Part shown: positions 34,046 to 44,989 of the stretch, piece after piece | How positions within the stretch are numbered: the first letter of the stretch is position 1 | How the letters are laid out: every line of letters starts with the position of its first letter | NCBI GenBank assembly: GCA_973895155.1 | Contig: OZ316898.1 | Coordinates: 18,724,001-18,788,000 of the forward strand | Source of the DNA: Marsupella aquatica | Taxonomy: Eukaryota > Marchantiophyta | DNA length: 64,000 nucleotides | Direction: 5' to 3' | Notes under the pieces: generated by a model | Database searches by the model: none | What the model was told of the DNA's origin: nothing | Seen by the model: only the letters and a program-made list of their open reading frames with translations | Translations under genes and position numbers: made by a program

Positions 34046-35664
34046 ATACCCGGGCGGTTGCATACGCAGCCGCGTATGCCGTATGCTGGGCCGGGGAACC
34101 AAAAAAAAACTTTTGCAAGGAGGAGTGAGGGGCGACCGGCGGCCGACAGGTCACGCGAAGAAGGAGGCAGGGCGTCAGGGCCGGCCAAAGGGAGGAAAGC
34201 ACGAAAAAATTCCCCCTAATGTAAACACAATGTCGCATGAAACTCGAATGTGTGTGGCTGAGCGGATAGGTTAGTGAGAGGGCTTTCTAACGGTGGTTAG
34301 AACTCGCTGATCAGTATCCGTGGTGCGGAGGAATTGAAGTTTGCGTCGTTCAGGATTTATTCATGTTCGACGGTTTTTCGGGGGAGAGACCAGAGTTTGC
34401 GTTTTTCAACGGGGTGAGCTGTGCGGTGCGGGCACATTATAGCTCACGTTGAAGGTTGATGCGAGCTGGTCGTTTCGGTAGCTGAGTTGCTACCGAGTTG
34501 TTACCGAGTGAGACGTGACGAGTGACGGAGGCGTTCAGGTTTTATCACAAGCTATGGAGCTTGTTCAAATCTGAACCGGGTTTCTCTTCGTGACGTACGA
34601 CTCGATGGAAGAAACGTGAAGTGCTGCGGCTCAACGGTTTGATCACGGCAAGGCGGTTGTTTTGAGCCTGGGATTGGCACTTGATGCGGAGTGAAGGCGA
34701 TGCGGCGGAAATTGTTTACTCAGTTGAAGCGGCAGACTGAGCCGGTGAAATTTGGCCACATTTACCATCGGCGGCGTTCTTTTTACTCGTTGGAACTAGC
34801 GACGGCAAAGGTGAGTTTATGCCTTTTTTCGTTGGGGGGGTCATTTTTGGTTTTAAAGGCATTTAACCCCTTGTGTGTGTTTACACACACGTTCTCCCCC
34901 TCCTCCCCGTCCCGCCCTGTGTACCGTGTATGTGCGCCCCCCCCCCGACACTCCCGTTTTTTGTGGCGCAGCGGCGTGGAGCTTGTTCACATCTGAACCG
35001 GGTTTCTCTTCGTGACGTACGACTCGGTGGAAGAAACGTGAAGTGTTGCGGCTCAACGGTTTGATCGCGGCAAGGCGGTTGTTTTGAGCCCGGGATTGGC
35101 ACTTGACGCGGAGTGAAGGCGACGCGGCGGAAATTGTTTACTCAGTTGAAGCGGCAGACTGAGCCGGTGAAATTCGGCCACATTTACCGTCGGCGGCGTT
35201 CTTTTTACTCGTTGGAAATAGCGGCGGCAAAGGTGAGTTTATGCCTTTTTTTCGTTGGGGGGGTCATTTTTGGTTTTAAAGGCATTTAACCCCTTGTGTG
35301 TGTTTACACACACGTTCTCCCCCTCCTCCCCGTCCCGCCCTGTGTACCGTGTATGCGCGCCCCCCCCCGCACTCCCATTTTTTGTGGCGCAGCGGCGCCC
35401 TGTGCAGCGCCGGCCGGCGTGATTGCAGCCGCTCGGCAGCTGCAGCCCTCCCGTGACCACCCCGTGCCTTAGGGCCTTCCCCGCGCGCCCCTGGCTGCTG
35501 GCCCTGCCTTTGCCCTGTGCCCCCGGTTCTCCCACCTCGTGCCTGCCTCCTGCCGGTGCCCCTCCACGGCGCACGGCGACGGTAAGCCCCCGGGAGCCCC
35601 GTACGCAATCGTATTTTACTCCCGGACCCCACCTTGACGCCCTGTACACCCCCTGGCCCGCCTC
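34046..35664. other. GC-rich centre between the two copia bodies
   Basis: This asymmetric centre joins the two inverted copia arms. It holds sequence with no match to the LTR at 28.8 kb, a 421-bp tandem duplication (listed separately), C- and G-rich leader-like sequence on both sides and no ORF with a domain. It may be the 5' leader or promoter region of the plus-strand copy, or a remnant of a different element. Confidence 0.45.
34555..35397. repeat. Two-copy tandem duplication of about 421 bp
   Basis: Units are 34555-34976 and 34977-35397, about 95% identical by eye. Both start tggagcttgttca and end ttttttgtggcgcagcggcg. Each contains a splice-donor-like AAAGGTGAGT (near 34808 and 35230) and the small palindrome gtgtgtttacacac. 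Confidence 0.92.
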
Positions 35665-36228
35665 GCGTCGCCTATACGTGGATGCGCCTTTTTATACTCG
35701 TATTTTTGGATTTAAGGCACTTTGCACCCCTTTAGGGCCTATTTTTGGCTCTTCTTCACTTCCTCTTGTTTTACTTGGTGCCGGGACCTGCCGCCCTCCA
35801 TTTTAACCGCTTAGACAGGGGGAATGGCTCCCTGTGAGACCTGTCAGACTGTGCGGGAATATTCCCAAAAAACAGAGAGCTGTTTTTTGGTTGTCCGACG
35901 AAGATTCCATCCGCCGAACGGTAACTTTTTTGGTTCGTTTTTGGTGAGGACGTTGTCACTAGAGTTAGCAACGCGGCGCACCAATCACATTGCAATTCCG
36001 ACGACGGGTTGTACTGGGTATTTTGGTTATTCTCCGAGATGGTCAAAATGGGGGAGTTTCCCAAGGTTTTACCCACCCCGACCAAAATTTGAATAACTTT
36101 TCCGTCGAATTTTGATTTTGATTTTGGCTTTTAGTATTGGACTCCTAGCTTTGTGGGCTACAAGACGGTGTTGAGTTTTGAGTTTTGTGAGAAGTTTTGA
36201 AAAAAGACATTTTTCGTGATTGTTTCAT

Positions 36229-37287
36229 ATGAGTGACTCGGAGGATACTGGAAGAATTGGCGTCGGTAGAGTTTCAGGATCTCGACGGTCAGATGGTGAG
36301 TCTGAGGAGGAGCTACTACTGTTTGAGGACCTCGGAACAAGTAACACCGGTACGATCACCGGTGCCACGTGCAGTGGAGGAAGCTGTGTTACTACCAGAG
36401 CTATCGGTAGTGGGAAAGAATAGGGAGATGGCAAGATTTGGAGGAGTAAAGTTTGAGGTGGAGAAGTACAATGGTTGTACTGATTACTTGCTCTGGGAGA
36501 AGCAAGTGAAGGGTGTCCTTCGGGCCATGGGCTTAGCTCATCTGCTCTCTTCGCGAGAGCAGTATGATGGAGAGGAGGAGATATCTGTGAGACAGTGGAG
36601 ACAAGAGCAGGTGATTGATGTCAATGCAGTGATGCTATATCTCAAGCCGCACATCATCAAGCAACTGGATGATTATACGGATTGCACGTCACTGTTCAAG
36701 GCTCTAAGAGAGAAGTACTACCGGGAAGATGCGTCAGATCGGCTGTACAAGAATCTCTCTTGATGAGCCTCAGGCTCAAGGAAGGGAGTAAGATGCAGGA
36801 TCACCTGGATGAGTTTGACAGTCTAGTGGTTGATCTGTCAAACCTGGGAAAAGGAGTTGAAGATGAGGATAAGGCCTTGCTTCTACTAAGCTCCTTACCA
36901 CCGTCATATCAGGGCTTGAAACAGGTGCTCTTGTACAGAGATCTGAAGTCCATTTCGTATAATGAGGTGGTAAGCTCTTTACTGTCTGATGATGCTCAGA
37001 AGAAGCTGGGTCAATCACAGACAGCATCTTCTTCTGGCACTGCGCTCAATGTGAACAGGGGAAGAGTAGCGCAACGCACGAATGGACAGAACAGGTTTAG
37101 ATCTACATCACGGGGGAGATCTAAATCCAAAGGGAAATCGCAAGAGAGGAAGCCTCTTGCATGTTGGAATTGTGGCAAGCCTGGCCACATGAAAAGGGAT
37201 TGTCGAGTCAAGGTCCCTACTGCCTCTGCTAACGCAGCATCAAGCTCGCATGAGGTAGATTTACTCGATGATGATGACATATTATGA
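36229..37287 (+). pseudogene. Copia gag, copy 2, frame breaks
   Basis: It starts ATG at 36229 (MSDSEDTGRIGVGR). A 4-bp insertion at about 36331 breaks the frame after LLLFED, where copy 1 reads LLLFEEEQVTPV. The shared -1 break follows at about 36757 (KNLS-stop against LLMSLRLKEG). The zinc knuckle CWNCGKPGHMKRDC is intact, and the terminal TGA at 37285-37287 is shared with copy 1. Confidence 0.85.
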
Positions 37288-38194
37288 TGTCAAGGTTATG
37301 CTCTCAACGTAGTGTCAAATCCAGGTAGTGATGACTGGATTCTAGATAGTGCATGTACTTTTCACATTTGCTCTAGGAGAGATTGTTTCAATTCTTACAC
37401 AGTTTCCAACGGGTTAGTGTTGATGGGAAATGGAATCCCATGTCAAGTTGTTGGACTTGGATCTGTAAGATTTCAGATGTTTGATGGTGCTGTGAGAACG
37501 TTGAGGAATATGAGACATATTCCCAGCATGATGAAAAATCTCATTTCACTTGGAGTTTTAGAAGCAAATGGCCATCAATGGAGTTCTGCTAATGGTGTCC
37601 TTGAGGTTTCAACTGGTACGAAAGTTATATTGAAGGGAAAGAGACATTGCAATCTATACGTTTTGGAGGGCAGTGTAGTCTGTGATGAAGCCAATGTAAC
37701 CTTATCTCATGAGGAGACGGCCCGGCTGTGGCACTTCCGTTTGGGCCACATGAGTGAAAAAGGTTAGGTTATTCTTCAGAAGAAAGGATTACTTTCTAAT
37801 TTGCAGTCTTGTAAGTTGGAATTTTGTGAGCACTATGTGCTTGGGAAACAGCACAGGAAACCCTTCGGAGTTGGAACTCACACCAGCAAGGAGGTACTTG
37901 AGCATGTACATAGTGATGTGTGGGGTCCAACCCCTACTCCCTCACATTCTGGACGATTATACTATGTCACGTTCATTGACAATTACTCAAGGTATGTGTG
38001 GATATACTTTCTACACAGTAAGTCTGATGTTTTTGCCACTTTTAAGGAGTGGAAAGCCCAAGTTGAGAATCAAACTGGTAATAAGGTGAGATATCTACGA
38101 TCGGATAACGACAGTGAATACAGTTCCGGGAAATTTGGAATGTATTGTAAGGAGCAGGGAATTACCCGCCATCTCACAACAAGTTATACTCCTC

Positions 38195-38213
38195 AGTAGA
38201 ATGGTATTTCTGA
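38195..38213 (+). repeat. Target-site duplication of the LINE, left copy
   Basis: The sequence agtagaatggtatttctga is identical, 19 of 19, to 44971-44989. The uninterrupted site in copy 1 has cagaatggtgtttctga at the same place in integrase. Confidence 0.97.
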
Positions 38214-41200
38214 CAAGGATCATGTGCTCCTGAGGGGAATGTGGGGGGGGAGCGATGGCGCAAGGAGAATTGGCGATGGCGCACCCTTAGGGTTGCGCCT
38301 CGGCTGTTTAAGGTCCTTGAACAAGTGAGGTGAAGTGTCGGGGATGAGTAATGCGACGTCTCAAATGCAGGGATTTAGAGTGCAAGAGAAAGGGATGGAA
38401 AACATGGACAACCGAGCAATGAGTAGAGATCCAAAATTCAAAGACATGACCACGGACACGGAGATGGAGATCCAGCCGGCAGAGTACACTCTTGGCGATG
38501 TCAGGATGACATCGAGGGTACAGGGGTCTCTGGCGGATGAAGCACACAATAGCTTGAAAGGAGACACAGTCAGACAAGCTGAAAAGGGCAGGACTGGCAA
38601 TGTCAGTGTAACAGCTATGAGGGTGGTCACTGAGAAGTCAGGAAGGAATAAAGAAACTGAAGAAATTGCATGGGGAAACAAGATTTCACAGCAGGTGGAG
38701 GCCACACAAGTGAATGGAAAGCACAATGGAAAAGCGCAGCTAAAGATGCAAAGGGCGGAACCAAGCAGTGAGAGCAGACCTGGCAATACCTCGGGGTCAG
38801 GGACCAAAAGGGCACAGGTTGAACAGAGCAAGCTGATCATCGAGTCTTCACCCTCTGACAAACTCAAGACATTTATTGAAAACAATGGAAGCCAACAAAC
38901 AGTAGATTGCGATAGAATGCTCACACACAATGGGCAGCTGACCAACAAAAGTGTCTTGAATGGTGTTCATGAGGAGTTAGAAGAAAACCAGGAAAAGACA
39001 GGGAATTTTGGTTTCTTGGACCCAGCATGGGACCCAGCGGAAGGGGATGACACGGAGGGATACCTCAATGGGGGGGACAGTGATGAAGAGGAGGACGAAA
39101 ACCCCTACGACCACAATCTGGACAAAGAAGCAGGGTTGCATGTGTCTAATGAAGATCTTCGTGCTCAACTCGCACATCTGCCTCAAGTCCCTAACAAGCC
39201 ATCGCCAGGAATGAGGTCAGAAACTCTAGTAGTAGACAAGAATATCGTTGCTAGCCGAATTCTGCATTTACAAAATCGTGGGATTATCATGTACACCGTT
39301 GACTTCAATCCTTCAAGAGACTATTTCGAAGAATGGGCACATGAAGTAATAGGCCACAAAATGGGGATCGCAATAGAGCAAATCAAGGTTCTGTCCAGGT
39401 ACACTTTTCTGATTGTTGTGTCCACCCCTGAGGAGCAAACCTCTATCCTTCTGGAACCATATCTTAGCATGGGTAGGAAGATGGTGATTGCTATGCCGTG
39501 GACACCTGATTTTGATGCCAAAGCCATGAAATCTACTAGAGCGCCAGTGTGGGTCGATCTGCCGCTGCTTAACCCGGCTTTTGAGTACTACGCAAACCAG
39601 ATGTTAGCAAAAGTGGGGAAAGTACTCTATGCACAGACTGCACATGGTAGAAGTAAATTTTCACATATTCGGGGTTGTGTGCTTTGCAACCTAAACGCTG
39701 ATCTTGTAGAATACATAGACATGAATATCCCAGGGGTTGGCCACTACCGGGTGGATGTAATTTATCGCACTCTACCAGATGCTTGCTTTGCCTGCAAGCA
39801 AAGAGGTCACATAGCCAGATACTGTCCTAACAAGCCAAATGTGGGAAAAAGCAATGGGGACCGGGCAAATGGAATTTCCAATCTAGAATCCACAGGGAAA
39901 CAGGGGAAAGCGCCAGTCCAGGTAGACAAAGAAGGCTTCACTATAGTCAAAACTCGGGCCCCACACAAAGGTGATAGGAATAAAGGGGAAACATCCACCA
40001 CACAAGACCGGAGCAGCAATCCCTTTGATGCTTTAGCACAGCTGGATGACATCGAAGATGGAGAAATTGTACCTGAGCAAATCACAAATGTGGCCCAAAA
40101 AGAGGAAGCCAATACTGAAAAGAGCACAAGGGAATCAAAGGAAAACAACACAAAACAAATTGAGCCTGCTGAGAGCAATGGGAACGGTGAGGAGGAAGCA
40201 CCAACAGCCATTCACAACACCAACCTAATGAATAGTGCCTCGTTGGAGGCGAACGCTATGGAGCCTACCAAGGCAGGGGAGGGAGCAGAACCAATGGAGA
40301 CTGACAGCAACAAAAACACAAGGAAAGCGGTGCCTTCACCTATAAATGCTTGGGGTACTGGGGCCAGTGTCTCTCCCTCCAAAACAGGGACGCCAGCACG
40401 ACAACAACCCAAGAAAACTAAGAAGAGCAATCAAACAGCAGTGATTCCAACCTTTGTGAGCGACCGAAGAATGGCAGAATTTCTCCCAGAAGAAATTCCA
40501 TATCATGTGAGTGACAGAAGTGGTGGGACTGAACCAAGGATGCTCTGCTTTGACCAAGCTCAACCCAACAACAGTAACGGAGGGGGTCGGGACCAACGAA
40601 AGGGTGGCAAAGAGAAGAACACAAATGAACAGGGGAACAAGACAACAACGGAAGAGAAGGGAACAGGCCCGAACAGAAGTACTGTCACACACAAAAAAAA
40701 CTGCTTTATGATGACTGACGAACTTACTGTGAGTCAATGGAATGTTAGGGGACTCAACGACCCGCTGAAGCTGAAGCAGATTGGTGGCTGGATCAGAAAA
40801 AACAAACAAGAGACGTCGATCTTGTGCCTACAAGAACTGAAAATTAAAAAGGATAGGGCAATTTTCCAACTGGGAGTCTTGGCACCGACCGCAACGAAGT
40901 TGGTGGATTGTGATGAGAACGGGAAAGTGGGCGCAGCGTTGATTATACCAAATAATCACCAAATCTTGGACCATGGGAATAAGGGGGACGGGACCTTTGT
41001 GTGGGCAAGCATTCTGACCACCAAAGGGGAAGTGAGTATTGGTTTGGTTGATACATGATTGAGTGATGGGAACATGATTGAGTTGTGGGACGACGCTGTG
41101 GGCCCTAACTCGCTACTCCATGGATCAAAAGCTAGGGCATGGAATAAACTCTCAGACCATCTGGATCTTGTTGACAATTACCTTTGCGCTGGCACCAGGA

Positions 41201-44200
41201 AGGGCCCGCATTTCTCTAGGCAAGCTAATTATGCTGGTCGGCTTGATCAATCTAGACTGGATAGAAACTACAGTAGCAACAGGAATCAGTGGTGCGAGTA
41301 TATAAGATTATGTACTCATGACGGACGGGAAACTCTCTCAGATCACATACCTGTTTCCACAACCTTTGTTCTGCAGCAGAAGATGCAATCTGGACCCGGG
41401 AAGAAATCTACATACTTTAAGATGCATCCGGAGTACGTGGACTCACAAACTCTGGAAGGTGAGATGAAAACAATCTGGCAAGCACAGATGAGTGATAATC
41501 GTGACCCCCGGGTTAATTGGGACCTGGCTTGGGGCGCAGTCAAGAAGCTCCAACAAGCGGAAAAAAGGAGAAGGAACAACAGCAGATCTCAAGAGCATCC
41601 AAGTAACGAATTGCAGGAGGCTAGGATTGCTGCAGGGAACAATCCGTCTAGGGCGAATCCGGATGAGCTTCGGCAGATTGAAGACAAGACCAGGAAGGTG
41701 GCGAAGGATGATGCAATCAAGCTGAGGTGTAGAAGCAGAATTAGATGGCTGAAATTGGGTGAAGCTCCCACCAAATACTTCTTCAACTAACTCAAAGCAA
41801 AACAAGCCAAGGAAAGCATCAAACAGCTACGCCTGCAGAGCGGGGAAATCTGTGAAGATGAAGAGGTGATTCTCCAAGAAATCTTCTCCTTTTACAAGCA
41901 ACTATACTCGAAAGACCCGCAAGTGGATACACATCAAATGCAAAAAGATGAGGTATTGCGGCTTATCTCCAAAAAAGTAAATCAGGAGGAGAACTCTATG
42001 ATCACCGAGATTCCAGGAGCGGAAGAAATCGAAAAAATTGTTACTAACATGCCAAAAGAAAGAGCACCTGGAATTGACGGAGTGACCATAGAAATGCTAC
42101 AGAAAGGATGGGAATACATGAAGCAGCCTTGCATTGATATGATCCAAGCCTATTGGGAGGATGGCAAGCTATCGTCCAAGGCATCTGCCGGGGTGATCAA
42201 ACTCATCCCAAAGAACAACAATACCTTGGACCTGAGTAACTGGAGGCCACTAACCATGCTGACCCTGACCGAAAAGATTGTGGCCAAACTCCTGGCAAAC
42301 AGAATTAAGAAGGTGGCAGGAAAATTGGTTGATCCACAACAAACCGGTTTCCTCGAAGGAAGAGACATTCTGGATAACTTATTGACGTTCAAGATTGGAC
42401 ATGAGTTGGCAACCATCAAGCAGATGCCAACTATTTTCCTCAAACTGGACTTCACTAAAGCTTACGATCGAGTTGCTCACTCTTTTCTATGGTCGGTGCT
42501 GACAGCGATGAACTTTGACCACAAGGTTATCTCGCTCATTAAAGGACTGGTGGAAGGAACACAATCAAAAGTGCATATTAATGGTAGGTTCACTGAACCC
42601 ATTGCTCTGGGTAGGGGTGTCAGACAAGGGTGTCCACTATCTTCACTGCTGTTCACGCTCACTACCCAACCTCTGATGTCCTTAATCAAGGAAAAGATCA
42701 GCGAGGGACAACTGCAAGGGCTGAAACTTCATGACAATAATCATCTGTGCCATCAGCTGTTTGCTGATGACACTGGCCTGTTCCTCACTGCAACAGAAAG
42801 GAATTTTCAGATTGCTCGTGCCACGATCCAGAAGTATGAGGACATCTCGGGAGCCCTGCTAAACCTTCAGAAGTCAAAAATTATTCCTCTCTATCTAAGT
42901 GACGGCAGCTACCCCAGCTGGCTACATAGCATAGGTTGCAGTATTGCCAAACAGGGAGAGATTATTGAATATCTTGGATGCCCGATCGGCTACAAGATCC
43001 GCCCTTCTCATGCGGCTAGCTTTATGATGGGAAAGCTGAGAAAGCGACTATGCCACTGGACCAACCAAAGTCTTTCTATGACCGGCAGGGCGGTCCTGCT
43101 GAAACATGTTCTGAGGGCTATCCCCACGTATCATCTCATGTCGATGGAGTTGCACAAGACTGGTTACCAGGAGTTTGGAGAAAGTTTGCAGGCGATTCCT
43201 ATGGGGCCCGTCGTCCAACAATGGGTACAAAAAAGCTCTAATTGCGTGGAAAGACATCACTACCCATAAGAACGATGGAGGTTTGGGCATTTTGCCCTTT
43301 GCTGAGCAAGCCCAAAACCTGAAAATGAGACATATTAGCAAGCTCATCATGGGAACAAACAGTGAGTGGGTCAAGATGACCGAGGAGATTATCAAGAAGG
43401 GGCTGCAGTCAGGACCAGGAAAGAAAGAGAGAAGACATTGGTCACCCACGGAAGCGATGCTCCTTACAACTGAGCTCTCCATCAAAGGATCCCGCACTGT
43501 GAAAGGCCTTCTCAAAGGGTGGACTGACAAAACCAGACAACTCAAATTCAATTTTGGATCTGGTAAGTTGCCCTCTACCCTAACCATGGAGCAGACTGCG
43601 CTATTATATGAACGTAACAATCAGATCAGCGACCTGGAAGGGATTGATCTCAGGAGGTTTCTTGCTAACCGGGGAATTAAACGGATATCAGACCTTTTCT
43701 CCCCCATGGACGGCTGGTTGGATAGCGACACCCTCTGCAATCCCATACGGAGCAATAGACACTGTGGTTTTGATGCTTTCAACAGGTTCTATGACATGCT
43801 GAGAAGAAGTAATGGCCTCTTTGAAGGCAATCTGCACCAATGCGAAAGCTGGCAGTGGACTTGGAAAGGGAAGAATCGTGGATGGAGATTTCCAAATAAG
43901 GTCTGGACCCAATGTTCCCCAAAGTCTAACCTTGACGTGACCAAGATTAACAGGAGATGGGGACAGCTGAAGACCAGGGCACAATGGAATCAACTATGGA
44001 AGAGCCTGTGGGGGGGATGGACATTTCCGAAAGTGAGATTTCTGATTTGGAGGTTGCTTAACCATGGTTTTTTCACCAACGGGAGGGGAAGCCACTGGAA
44101 GGTGAGTGATGGGATATGTGTGAGATGCAAGCTCTGTTTTGAGCACACGGAACACCTTTTTTTCAGCTGCAGAATGGTGACCGAACGGTGGCAAGAGGTG

Positions 44201-44970
44201 TACAATGCCCTGCAGGAGGCTCCAACTCTTAAGTTTCCTAACCACAATTTGTTTACCGCAATTTCTTATGCGGTCAGGACACACAAACGGAAACCTGGGC
44301 CACTTATCATTCTGATGGAACTATGCAATAGTATATGGAAAGAACGAAACGCAGCAACATACTCACAATTCCTTGGGCGTCTCCCCGGATGGGTGACCCT
44401 GCGACAGTCTGAAATTCACCTCAGGGCCTTGTACGGGGGATGCACCACTCCTAGGAAAAGCAAGCAAGTTAGGAAAGCCTTGGACCAGATTCAGCTTGTG
44501 CTGAAGCCATGGGAGCAGACTGAGAGTCCAGTTGCCTTAGACCTCTCTATTGATGACAGTGAACGATGAAGGTTTGTCCCTGTTACTCTGGATTGATTCA
44601 ACTCCTTGGGTCAATATTTGGATGAAGAATAGCAACCACATGTACTCTGGTTTTCGCGCTACGTTTGACCTACGCCAACTCGGGATGGAGCACAAACATT
44701 CGCATGACTTTCCCGACCAACTTGCGTGGTGTCGAAAGGGGATGGGTTCTGCCCAAAGGGGCTGGGTGTTGGCTACCACCTGGTGGCTTCACAGGTCCTT
44801 TTGGCCTGATTAGGGTTTTTTTTCTTTTTTTCCTCCCGGTTTTCCGGGTTGCCACTGGGGGTGGCTTTTGTCCCCCTGGTGGTGTGTGCTGGTTCCGGCC
44901 CTTCTCCGGTTCGTTGACGGTTTTTTTTTTTTTAAATAAATTAATTAATTAATTAAAGAAAAAATAAAAA
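38214..44970 (+). mobile_element. Plant L1-type LINE, 6757 bp, inserted in copia copy 2
   Basis: It is non-LTR: one long protein region, then a 3' untranslated region of about 400 bp ending in a T-run and an A/T-rich tail (aataaaaa). It is flanked by perfect 19-bp duplications at 38195-38213 and 44971-44989. It seems near full length, with about 130 bp of 5' leader before the first ATG. Orientation is the same as the host copia copy. Confidence 0.95.
38344..44569 (+). pseudogene. LINE polyprotein: zinc-knuckle gag-like region, endonuclease, RT, zf-RVT; three lesions
   Basis: A single frame from ATG at 38344 carries an acidic/polar N terminus, a DUF4283-like RNA-binding region (about 39220-39760), the knuckle CFACKQRGHIARYC (39784-39825), then directly the apurinic-type endonuclease (SQWNVRGLND, CLQELKIKK, final SDHIPVS near 41340). 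RT follows (LSNWRPLTMLTLTEKIVAKL, TGFLEGRDILDNLL, FADD at about 42760), then the zinc-binding tail GICVRCKLCFEHTEHLFFSC. In most plant LINEs the gag-like part is a separate ORF. Lesions: TGA at 41056-41058, TAA at 41788-41790, and one extra T in the TTT at 43174-43176 that shifts frame before EKVCRRFLWGPS. It is otherwise well preserved. Confidence 0.92.
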
Positions 44971-44989
44971 AGTAGAATGGTATTTCTGA
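44971..44989 (+). repeat. Target-site duplication of the LINE, right copy
   Basis: It is identical to 38195-38213. The copia integrase sequence resumes directly after it (GAGAGACTCAACC). Confidence 0.97.

Noticed and set aside
32985-36757. Calling the shared gag frame break a proven programmed frameshift
   Set aside because: No canonical slippery heptamer is evident. A shared ancestral lesion is at least as likely.
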